Part shown: positions 14,806 through 21,098 of the stretch, piece by piece
How the letters are laid out: the number at the start of each line of letters is the position of its first letter
Position numbering within the stretch: the stretch's first letter is position 1
Origin: Bacteroidales bacterium
GTDB taxonomy: Bacteria; Bacteroidota; Bacteroidia; Bacteroidales; UBA932
Length of the DNA stretch: 21,098 bases
Assembly (NCBI GenBank): GCA_016281435.1
Contig: JAEEIQ010000107.1
Coordinates: 1-21,098, forward strand
Direction: 5' to 3'
The notes under the pieces: generated by a model
Database searches by the model: none
Seen by the model: only the letters and a program-made list of their open reading frames with translations
Told to the model about the DNA's origin: nothing
Program-made: the position numbers and the translations under genes

Positions 14806-16207
14806 ATGTCAGAATGATTTTGACTATATCCGTGTACCCGCTGGTGGCGTGAATATAGTATCTGGTGTTGACAGCCGGATTCGCGAGAACTATTTCCGGA
14901 GGGGTTGCACTGGTCCAATCAGACGTCGTCAAAGACTGGGATGCATCCGTCAACGGAGCCGCGGTGGTAATCTCAATGCTGCGGGCACCGGAATACATGC
15001 GGACGAAACCTATTTTCGCAAGTTTGAATCCGGCAATTGCGGGAAGGCCAAGATAGCCGTAATTCGTGGGCGCTATCTGGGCAAAGGCCTGCTCTTCACG
15101 ATGATAGAACGATCCATTATTGGTGAAGGCATAATCATTGCCGTCATCGGCGGTCCATGTAAAGTTATTGAGGCCGAGGGTCGTGATAGCGGTCAGGGTC
15201 TTCGCCTCAACAGGGACTTTTTCGGAATTGGCCGACGTGAAATCAAACGTCAGGACTTTCTTTCCGGCAACTCCTGCCATGTCAAGATTGAATCCGACGA
15301 CACGCCCCCTCTGGAAGTCAAGGGACTTGCCGGCGGGGATGGTGAAGGTCTTGGAATAGACTGCGCCTGGAGTCGAGAAGTCCACGGTCACGGTCTCTCC
15401 CGCAGCTATGGTCTGGCAGGCCAGCCCGAACCAGACATCGAACGAGGTCGAGTTGATCGAAATGTTCTTGGGATCGATGTCGATGTAGTTCTTGCTCCAG
15501 GAATTGGATTTGACAAGGGAAACCGCATCGGTGTCCACCCGGTAGTCGATGAAGCCGGTGACGTGCGACTTGGCATTGAAAGTGATGCGGATATTCGAGA
15601 CCGAAGCCGCGGCCAGACCCGTAACCGTCATCTTGCCGAACGAGGAGACGGAAACGAAATCGGCGTCGATGCTGGTCGGACGGGCCGAAAGGCCGGTCTT
15701 GGATGCGACAAGGAAGAAATACCTGCTGTCCGGACTCGAAGCCGTCGGGACCTGCGGGGTCGCATTGCTTCCCATCCTTACTATGTTGAGATAGTTTGTC
15801 GGATTGTCTCCGGAGCCTATCTGATAGTTGTTGGCTCCACCGGGATATACTATCCAGTAATCGAACGAGGAACCTGCAGTCGAAGGAAGGGTAACCTCGA
15901 AAGCGGCCGTCGAATAATCTCCGGACGGGGTATAATTGCTGGTAGTCGTCTTTGCAGACCATGAGGAATTGTCAACGCGTTCGTAAATCCTCAGGACCTC
16001 ACCCGAGGCACCCCATTTCATGGGGAACTTGCCGGCGGTAAGGGCGTCGAACTTCACCCTCGTGTCGGGATCGCCGACGGTCCCGGGCATCGTAGCGTTG
16101 ACTGTCATCTTCACTCCTTCTCCAGCCGGGGCCGGAGCGTTCTCGATTCTGGAGCATGATACCATTGCGGCTGCCGCAAGTATCGCAAAAGCTAAGATCT
16201 TTTTCAT
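14795..16207 (-). CDS. Fimbrillin-like lipoprotein, standalone paralogue of the N-terminal part of the SASA fusion
   Basis: A 470-residue lipoprotein (MKKILAFAILAAAAMVSC, Cys18). It has an Mfa/fimbrillin-like N-terminal region: DTRVKFDALTAGKFPMKWGA, LRIYERVDNSSWSAK, FDYWIVYPGG, FGKMTV, SHVTGFIDYRVDTDAVSL, YIDIDPKNISINSTSFDVWF. A second beta-rich module starts near 320 (KKVLTFDFTSAN; YGYLGLPAIAGFKLAKIGF). Both modules align with residues 25-480 of the fusion protein at 11234-13444, but no esterase domain follows. Probable roles are surface structure, adhesion or glycan binding. It sits 12 nt after the small-peptide gene and overlaps the DUF4886 gene by 11 nt. Confidence 0.78.
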   Translation of the reverse strand: MKKILAFAILAAAAMVSCSRIENAPAPAGEGVKMTVNATMPGTVGDPDTRVKFDALTAGKFPMKWGASGEVLRIYERVDNSSWSAKTTTSNYTPSGDYSTAAFEVTLPSTAGSSFDYWIVYPGGANNYQIGSGDNPTNYLNIVRMGSNATPQVPTASSPDSRYFFLVASKTGLSARPTSIDADFVSVSSFGKMTVTGLAAASVSNIRITFNAKSHVTGFIDYRVDTDAVSLVKSNSWSKNYIDIDPKNISINSTSFDVWFGLACQTIAAGETVTVDFSTPGAVYSKTFTIPAGKSLDFQRGRVVGFNLDMAGVAGKKVLTFDFTSANSEKVPVEAKTLTAITTLGLNNFTWTADDGNDYAFTNNGSFYHREEQAFAQIAPTNYGYLGLPAIAGFKLAKIGFVRMYSGARSIEITTAAPLTDASQSLTTSDWTSATPPEIVLANPAVNTRYYIHATSGYTDIVKIILTYEE

Positions 16208-16219
16208 ACGGCAGGTCGT

Positions 16220-16369
16220 TTAGAAAATAAATCCGGTGTCATCATAGCCGGCGTCCGGGAGAGTCATCCCGTTCACGCTTTCACAGAGAATCTCCTCAAC
16301 CGGAAGACTGATCTCCGTGATTTCAGGCGGGCAGTAAGATACCGCCCTCAAGGTGCTTAAAGTTTTCAT
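16220..16369 (-). CDS. Small acidic peptide of unknown function within the operon
   Basis: A 49-residue open frame that fits neatly between its neighbours: the upstream glycoside hydrolase gene stops at 16383, and the downstream fimbrillin-like gene starts 12 nt after its own stop. The sequence has no signal peptide or membrane segment. It contains a PPEITEISLPVEEILCESVN segment and an acidic, aromatic tail (DAGYDDTGFIF). Short proteins with an 'EI..I.....ILC.S' pattern are common hypothetical proteins near fimbrillin- and SusD-type genes in Bacteroidales; none has a function known to me. An ATG at 16375 would add two residues (Met-Arg). Coding status rests on placement and the family-like pattern. 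Confidence 0.55.
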   Translation of the reverse strand: MKTLSTLRAVSYCPPEITEISLPVEEILCESVNGMTLPDAGYDDTGFIF

Positions 16370-16382
16370 ACGCATATTGGTT

Positions 16383-17786
16383 TTAGTTATAATGATTTGC
16401 AATGTTGTATATCTGAGCGTTCACATCCTCCATATGGGAAATCATCGCGTCATACCGGGAGAAATCCCATTTTACCAGGCCCTTGTTCGAATCGGTGTTG
16501 GAAGCGTCGGCCGTCGTGTCCTCGGGATCATTGTCCTGGTACTTGAACCACTGCCAGGCAACGCACTTGCCGCTCTTGAGAAGGCCGATGACGAAATTCT
16601 CGTAGAACACGCCCCTGTCCTCCTGGGTGGGGACTATCCAGCCAAGGCCGGAATTGTTCGGAAGGCCGCTGTCCTCTCCCTTAACGTAGAATTCGGATAT
16701 GAGTATGGGCCGTCCGGACCAGCTTTCCCAGCGCGAGAAAGCCTCCTGATCGGGCTCCCATTTCGTATAATAATTGACGGACACGATGTCCATGTAGCGG
16801 CCGGCCACCTGCATCATCGCCTCGCTGGCGAGCTCGGATGTCCATTTGTAGAAACGGCTGCCTATGAACATGTGGTTGGCGTCGAAACTCCGTATCGCAG
16901 CAAGGGTGCGGCTGAGGTATTTGTCGAGGCAGAAGGCCTTGAACGCATCCTTGTCTTCGGCGGTGGCGTCGGAGGCCGTGCATCCTGTCCTACCCTTCCT
17001 TTCGTCCAGCCACTTCTGGGCCGTGGTCCTGTTCACGTCTGCGGGAGCGAGCCTTTCGAGGTATATCTTGAGCAGGTCGTCGGTCCAGAAAAGCTCATTA
17101 TCGGCGAATATGCCTATGCAGTAGGGATCGTCGGCGTACTGGGTGATCCAGCTCAGGGACGACAGGTATTCGTCGTAACCGCTGTCGAAAACTATTGGCG
17201 TATTGGTCGGGATATTGTACTTCAGGTCTCCGCGCAGATGGCGCACATAAGATGTCATAGGACCCGCATAGACGCAGTAGGGAATGCGGGTGGGTATGGT
17301 CCTGACGGTGTTGGAGTTTCCCCTTCCCAGGGCCGTGAAACCTTTGGATCTTATCCACGTCATTTCCGCGGCCGCCCAGCGCGGCGTGGTCCCGAAGGTG
17401 CTTGAAAGCGCCTGCTGCTGGCGGGCGGATCCCCCGACGGTGAATTCTCCCACGGAAGCGGCGATGAACGGATGGCCCAGCGGGTCTATCATCCACCAGC
17501 GTCCGTCGATTTTCTGGACCCTGAACCATCCGGTCGCCTCATAGGTGCGGGAAGCCAGACCTCCGTATTTATCGGTTTCGGGGGTCTTTCCGGGAGTGAA
17601 GCCCGGGATGCGGTCCACGGTCAGGGAAGGGTATCCGACCCATTGGGAAGAGGGGGTCTCCTTCGCCATGACGACGACGGGCTCCTTGTCCGCAGTCCCT
17701 CCTTCACCCGGTCCTTCAGCAGGAACGGGGCCGCAGGAGGCAAGGGCCAGGGCCAGCCAGGAAGCAAATATATGCATGGCTTTCAT
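16383..17786 (-). CDS. Clan GH-A glycoside hydrolase lipoprotein, agarase/GH50-like, catalytic residues intact
   Basis: A 467-residue lipoprotein (lipobox LALASC, Cys18). GH50/agarase-like features appear in order: GWFRVQKIDGRWWMIDPLGH at about 86-105, VGGSARQQQALSSTFGTTPR at 117-136, CIGIFADNELFWTDD with predicted acid/base Glu231 at 223-237, RFYKWTSELA, YMDIVSVNYYTKWEP, ILISEFYVKGEDSGLPN with predicted nucleophile Glu365, WIVPTQEDRGVFYENF, and CVAWQWFKYQDNDPEDTTAD. The two Glu give a retaining clan GH-A pair. Substrate unknown; the agarase resemblance is to the fold and motifs, not proof of agar use. The frame is open to 18554, but the ATG at 17786 overlaps the upstream stop (ATGA) and begins the lipoprotein signal. 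Confidence 0.83.
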   Translation of the reverse strand: MKAMHIFASWLALALASCGPVPAEGPGEGGTADKEPVVVMAKETPSSQWVGYPSLTVDRIPGFTPGKTPETDKYGGLASRTYEATGWFRVQKIDGRWWMIDPLGHPFIAASVGEFTVGGSARQQQALSSTFGTTPRWAAAEMTWIRSKGFTALGRGNSNTVRTIPTRIPYCVYAGPMTSYVRHLRGDLKYNIPTNTPIVFDSGYDEYLSSLSWITQYADDPYCIGIFADNELFWTDDLLKIYLERLAPADVNRTTAQKWLDERKGRTGCTASDATAEDKDAFKAFCLDKYLSRTLAAIRSFDANHMFIGSRFYKWTSELASEAMMQVAGRYMDIVSVNYYTKWEPDQEAFSRWESWSGRPILISEFYVKGEDSGLPNNSGLGWIVPTQEDRGVFYENFVIGLLKSGKCVAWQWFKYQDNDPEDTTADASNTDSNKGLVKWDFSRYDAMISHMEDVNAQIYNIANHYN

Positions 17787-19186
17787 TCCTTGAAATAAAG
17801 GGTAAGATTGTACAATTGCCTGTTGACGGCTTCCATATGGCTTATCAGGGCCTCGTAACGCGTGAAATCCCATGCCACGATACCTTTGTTCGAGTCCTTG
17901 TTCGAAGCATCCGCGGTGGTGTTCTCTGGATCGTTGTCCATGTATGTGTACCACTGCCAGCCGACGCAGCAGCCTGATTTCACCAGCGATATGACGAAAT
18001 TCTCGTAGAACTTCCCGCGGTCCTCCTGGGTGGGAACTATCCATCCGAGACCTCCGGTGTTCGGAAGGCCGGAATCTTCCCCCTTGACGTCGAACGAAGT
18101 GATCATTACGGGACGGCCGGACCATTCCGACCAGTTCGCCAGATCTTCCTGGGACGGCTCCCACTTCGTAAAGTGGTTGATGCAGACAATGTCGACATAC
18201 TTCCCGGCAACCTCCATCATCGCCCTGCTCGAGAGTTCGGAAGTCCATTTGTAGAACCGGGGGCCAAGGTACATGATCCCCGGAGCGGCAAGGCGCACGG
18301 CCGACGCGGTCTTCTTCAGGTATTCCTCGAGGCAGAAGGCCTTGAAGGCGTCGATATCGGCAGCATCCGCATCCTGCCAGGTGCAACCGCTGCGGCCTTT
18401 CCTGGCATCCAGCCAGTTCTGTGCGGCGGTCCTGTTGGCATTCCCGGCGGGGAAAACGGTCAGATAGACCTTCAACATGTCGTCGGACATGAACAGTTCG
18501 TCGTCCGTGGTCACTCCGAAGCAGAAAGGGTCGCCGGAATATTTGTCCAGCCACGAGACCTGGGAGGAGAGTTCCTGCGCATAGCCGTCGTCGAAGACCA
18601 CGGGCATCCTGTCAGGGACCTTGATGGTCTTGCGGAGTTCGCGCACATAGGCGGTCATGGGGTTGAGGTAGACGTTATAGGCGATACGGTCGGAGATATC
18701 CTTTATGACACTGGTCGATCCGGCCACTCCGGTGAAGCCTTTCGACTTCAGGTAATACATCTCGGAAGCCGCCCATCTCGGCGTAGTGCCGAAGGTAGAT
18801 GCGAGGGCCTGTTGCTGACGGGCCGACCCTCCGACGACGAATGCGCCTACCTGTGCCGAGACCATGGGATTGCCTTCGGGACTGACTATATACCACCTGC
18901 GGCCTTCTTTCTGTACACGGAAGAATCCGGTGGCGTCGAAGGAAGATCCCGTCTTCCAGCCTCCGTAGCGGTCGGTCTTCGGCTCCGCACCGGCCTTGAA
19001 GCCCGGGAGGCGGTCCACGGTCCATGCCTTGTACTCCGCCCACCCGGAAGCCGGCGTCTCCCTGGCCCGTACAGTCCAGGGTTCACCGGACCCGCCGGCG
19101 TTTTCCCCGCCTCCGGAGACATTGCCGCCCGGAGTGCATGCGGCCAGCAAGGCCGCCAGGGCCGATATGACAATCTCTTTTCTCAT
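17783..19186 (-). CDS. Clan GH-A (GH50-like) paralogue lipoprotein lacking the predicted nucleophile
   Basis: A 467-residue lipoprotein (MRKEIVISALAALLAAC, Cys17), the same length as its downstream neighbour and colinear with it. Shared segments include TVDRLPGFK, GGSARQQQALASTFGTTPRW, NRTAAQNWLDARKGRSGCTW, RFYKWTSELSSRAMMEVAGK, GEDSGLPN and GWIVPTQEDRGKFYENF. The key positions differ. Where the neighbour has ISEF, this protein has ITSF, so Ser364 replaces the predicted nucleophile Glu (codon TCG versus GAA). The acid/base motif DNEL is DDEL (Glu230 kept, Asn lost), and VNYY is INHF. It is therefore probably not a classical retaining hydrolase and may bind a glycan. The start overlaps the stop of the DUF1735 gene (ATGA), and the stop overlaps the next start likewise. 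Confidence 0.83.
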   Translation of the reverse strand: MRKEIVISALAALLAACTPGGNVSGGGENAGGSGEPWTVRARETPASGWAEYKAWTVDRLPGFKAGAEPKTDRYGGWKTGSSFDATGFFRVQKEGRRWYIVSPEGNPMVSAQVGAFVVGGSARQQQALASTFGTTPRWAASEMYYLKSKGFTGVAGSTSVIKDISDRIAYNVYLNPMTAYVRELRKTIKVPDRMPVVFDDGYAQELSSQVSWLDKYSGDPFCFGVTTDDELFMSDDMLKVYLTVFPAGNANRTAAQNWLDARKGRSGCTWQDADAADIDAFKAFCLEEYLKKTASAVRLAAPGIMYLGPRFYKWTSELSSRAMMEVAGKYVDIVCINHFTKWEPSQEDLANWSEWSGRPVMITSFDVKGEDSGLPNTGGLGWIVPTQEDRGKFYENFVISLVKSGCCVGWQWYTYMDNDPENTTADASNKDSNKGIVAWDFTRYEALISHMEAVNRQLYNLTLYFKE

Positions 19187-20181
19187 CTGTAATGCTCCTT
19201 GTTAGAATCCTGCCATTCGTTCACTCCGTCCCTTTCGCGGTTGCGGAAGGTCAGGGTGTCGCGCACGACAGTGCTCCGGCCTCCGCCGGAAGCGTATTTA
19301 TAGTTCAGATATATTTTCCTGCCCTGGAGCAGTTTCGAATCGTTCCAGGACGAACCGAGGTCGGTCACGCCTGTTCCGGACACGCTCACGCCCTTCCCGG
19401 CCAGGGAGATGGTCAGCGACCCGGCGGCATTATGAAAGTAGTCGGTCTTACAGCTGTAGGCGTCTTTTGTAGTCAGTGAATAGACTGCCGAGGTCCCGCC
19501 TGCCGAAGGAATAGAGGTCGGATACACCGTCCTGGATGAAGGGATCTCAGCCCCCGTGGCGTCATCGATCTGCCAGGATTCTCCTCCGTGATACCAGTTG
19601 CCGAAGAACAGGTTTTCCAGCCTCAGGGCTATGATCTGGAAACTCTTGGAGACCATCACGGTATCCGCATCGGCGGACGTTATCTTCCAGGCGAATGCGT
19701 AATACGGAGCGGCTCCTGCAGCGGGATCGGAGAGCAGCGCCAGGGAATCCGCCTTGAAGGTGACCGCAGCCGTGTGCGAGCCTCTGGCGATAGTCATCAT
19801 CCCGTCGGACGAAAGGCTGTACATGCTGCCTGGCAAGGGGATGACTTTCGTAATCCCGGACTTTTCAATGGCCGAAGAGACGTAAGTCTGCGAAGGGGAT
19901 GTCATGAGGCCCTCGAAAGCGGTCGTCCCGCCGTAAGCCTCAAGGCTGCCGGTAAGAAGCGCGTCGTCCACCTCGAAGGAGACCTTCCTGTCACGGGCGT
20001 TTTCTATCACGCCCCCGAGCACGGTGCCGAAATCGAAGGACATGCCTTCCCCGACGACCAGTGAACGGAGGTCATACTGGTATGCCACGTAAACCCCCGA
20101 CCAGTCGTAATCCTTGACGTAAGGATCATAACAGGAAGCCAGCAGAAGGGCCGAAGCGGCCAATGTCAATAATCTTTTCAT
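19183..20181 (-). CDS. DUF1735 domain lipoprotein of a SusC/SusD-type locus
   Basis: A 332-residue lipoprotein (MKRLLTLAASALLLASC, Cys17). The N-terminal domain is DUF1735-like, with VYVAYQYDLRSLVVGEGMSF, FGTVLGGVIENARDRKVSFE, and an MTIARGSHTAAVTFKAD strand before the second half. The C-terminal region ends with LLQGRKIYLNYKY and RDTLTFRNRERDGVNEWQDS, a characteristic ending of proteins directly after SusD in PULs. These proteins are thought to be surface glycan-binding lipoproteins working with the SusC/SusD transporter. An upstream in-frame ATG at 20265 lies inside the susD gene; the start at 20181 overlaps the susD stop (ATGA) and directly precedes the signal peptide. Confidence 0.87.
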   Translation of the reverse strand: MKRLLTLAASALLLASCYDPYVKDYDWSGVYVAYQYDLRSLVVGEGMSFDFGTVLGGVIENARDRKVSFEVDDALLTGSLEAYGGTTAFEGLMTSPSQTYVSSAIEKSGITKVIPLPGSMYSLSSDGMMTIARGSHTAAVTFKADSLALLSDPAAGAAPYYAFAWKITSADADTVMVSKSFQIIALRLENLFFGNWYHGGESWQIDDATGAEIPSSRTVYPTSIPSAGGTSAVYSLTTKDAYSCKTDYFHNAAGSLTISLAGKGVSVSGTGVTDLGSSWNDSKLLQGRKIYLNYKYASGGGRSTVVRDTLTFRNRERDGVNEWQDSNKEHYR

Positions 20182-21098
20182 TTCTTGTTGCTCCATGTTT
20201 CCCAGCCTTCGTTCTGAATCATCGAAGGGGCGTTCACCATTTCCGCGTACGGCAGCGGGGTCCATACGGAAGGAAGGGCGCGTTCGTCCGTGACCACCGA
20301 CGAATAAGCGGTCACGCTGCCCGAAACGAGTATCTTCACCCGGTGCACGCTCCTGTTGCGTTCTTCAAGGCTCACCCCCCAGCGGATCAGGTCGGTCAGC
20401 CTCTTTCCTTCGAAACAGAATTCCAGCCTCCGTTCATTGCGCACGAGGGCCTCGAACTTCGCGCGGTCGGCGGCGCATTCATCCAGGTATGGGTCGCCGC
20501 CGTATCCCAGGCCCGGCCTGCCGTCCGCGGTGCTGCGGGCGCGGATATATGCAAGGGCGTCCCTCGCCGACCAGCCGTAGCGGTTGTCGAGCGGCCCTAC
20601 TGCACGGTTCGCTGCCTCCGCAAGCGCAAGGCACATATCCCTCCATCCTATATGTATGACGGCACGGGGCATGGTCTGCACGGACTGGTCCGAGGCGTTC
20701 CATCCGGCATAGGTGAATTTGCGAAGGTAATAGTTCGTCAGCCCGTTGCCGACAAGGCCATTCATGTCCCTTCCGCCCACGGACATGTCGAAGGTGTACA
20801 TGACATCCGAAGCATCTCCCTGACGGGTCAGCTCGCAGCCGTTGTAAAATATGGCCGAATAAAAGCGGGGATCGCGGTTGAGGTAAGGGTGCTTGGGGTC
20901 GTATCCGCTGCGGGAGTCCGTGACCGGATATCCGTTCGCGCCCGGGAACGCGTCCACAAGTTCCTGTGAAGGAGCATATTTGCACGAGCCGTTGAAGCCC
21001 GTTGGATACTGGTCCTTTTCCATGGCACCCGTCTTGGCCGAAGGGGCCGAAATCCAGAAAGCCTCCGGAGTGTTCGGGTCCATCCATGAGAACGACGA
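20178..21098 (-). CDS. SusD/RagB family nutrient-binding outer-membrane lipoprotein, C-terminal part
   Basis: The C-terminal 306 residues are visible; the N-terminal part with the lipobox and the start lie beyond base 21098. SusD proteins cap the SusC TonB-dependent transporter and capture glycans at the cell surface. The signature end is present: VRNERRLEFCFEGKRLTDLI followed by RW, corresponding to the ERR.EF.fEG.R..DL.RW pattern, then WTPLPYAEMVNAP near the C-terminus. LNRDPRFYSAIFYNG and MCLALAEAANR (helical TPR-like part) are also typical. susC is expected immediately beyond the right edge. The stop overlaps the start of the DUF1735 gene (ATGA). Confidence 0.92.
   Translation of the reverse strand, partial: SSFSWMDPNTPEAFWISAPSAKTGAMEKDQYPTGFNGSCKYAPSQELVDAFPGANGYPVTDSRSGYDPKHPYLNRDPRFYSAIFYNGCELTRQGDASDVMYTFDMSVGGRDMNGLVGNGLTNYYLRKFTYAGWNASDQSVQTMPRAVIHIGWRDMCLALAEAANRAVGPLDNRYGWSARDALAYIRARSTADGRPGLGYGGDPYLDECAADRAKFEALVRNERRLEFCFEGKRLTDLIRWGVSLEERNRSVHRVKILVSGSVTAYSSVVTDERALPSVWTPLPYAEMVNAPSMIQNEGWETWSNKK

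Noticed and set aside
17787..18554. N-terminal extension of the active GH50-like protein (frame open to 18554), which might suggest a longer protein
   Set aside because: The extension is an out-of-frame shadow of the upstream paralogue. The lipoprotein signal begins at 17786, where ATGA couples the two genes.
1..21098. CRISPR arrays, tRNA/rRNA genes, insertion sequences, toxin-antitoxin or phage-defence genes
   Set aside because: None was recognised on either strand; all sizeable coding regions are explained by housekeeping or PUL-type genes.

Overview
This window comes from a GC-rich member of the Bacteroidota, most likely a Bacteroidales relative (Alistipes/Rikenellaceae-type or an uncultured gut lineage). 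The evidence is a SusD-family lipoprotein with a DUF1735 lipoprotein behind it, Mfa/fimbrillin-like lipoproteins, TAnnTTTG-type -7 promoter elements, many type II lipoprotein signal peptides and a RecO of the short Bacteroidota type. Every gene I can support lies on the minus strand, so transcription runs from high to low coordinates. No tRNA, rRNA, CRISPR array, insertion sequence or phage gene was seen.

Right part (about 9.6-21.1 kb): the downstream end of a polysaccharide-utilisation-like operon. In transcription order it holds: a SusD homologue cut by the window edge; a DUF1735 lipoprotein; two tandem paralogous lipoproteins of an agarase/GH50-like clan GH-A family; a 49-residue peptide of unknown function; a fimbrillin-like lipoprotein; a Cys-rich DUF4886/SGNH-like lipoprotein; a fimbrillin-like lipoprotein fused to a SASA-type carbohydrate esterase; and a DUF4838 lipoprotein with a CBM9-like C-terminus. 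Junctions overlap by 1-11 nt or are separated by at most about 13 nt, so one polycistronic mRNA is likely. It appears to end at a 12-bp hairpin at 9536-9563.

The striking point is doubling. Two enzyme types each occur as an apparently intact copy and a copy lacking key catalytic residues (the clan GH-A pair; SASA versus DUF4886). The fimbrillin-like module also occurs both alone and fused to an esterase. This suggests a surface glycan-handling complex that mixes catalysts with non-catalytic, perhaps glycan-binding, relatives. The substrate cannot be told from the sequence.

Middle (9143-9632): a 490-bp gene-free spacer with two perfect hairpins, an imperfect direct repeat and a long-range inverted repeat. 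It looks like a terminator region plus a structured or repetitive extragenic element.

Left part (1-9.1 kb): housekeeping genes. A linear-amide C-N hydrolase and RNase R form one unit. A second unit runs polyprenyl synthetase, RdgB, U32 peptidase-family protein, S41 C-terminal processing protease, RecO and the N-terminal part of a Tricorn-like S41 protease (cut by the window edge). Three of its junctions are 4-nt ATGA overlaps and the others are gaps of 3 and 9 nt. A G-quadruplex-capable tract and a candidate promoter lie between the two units.
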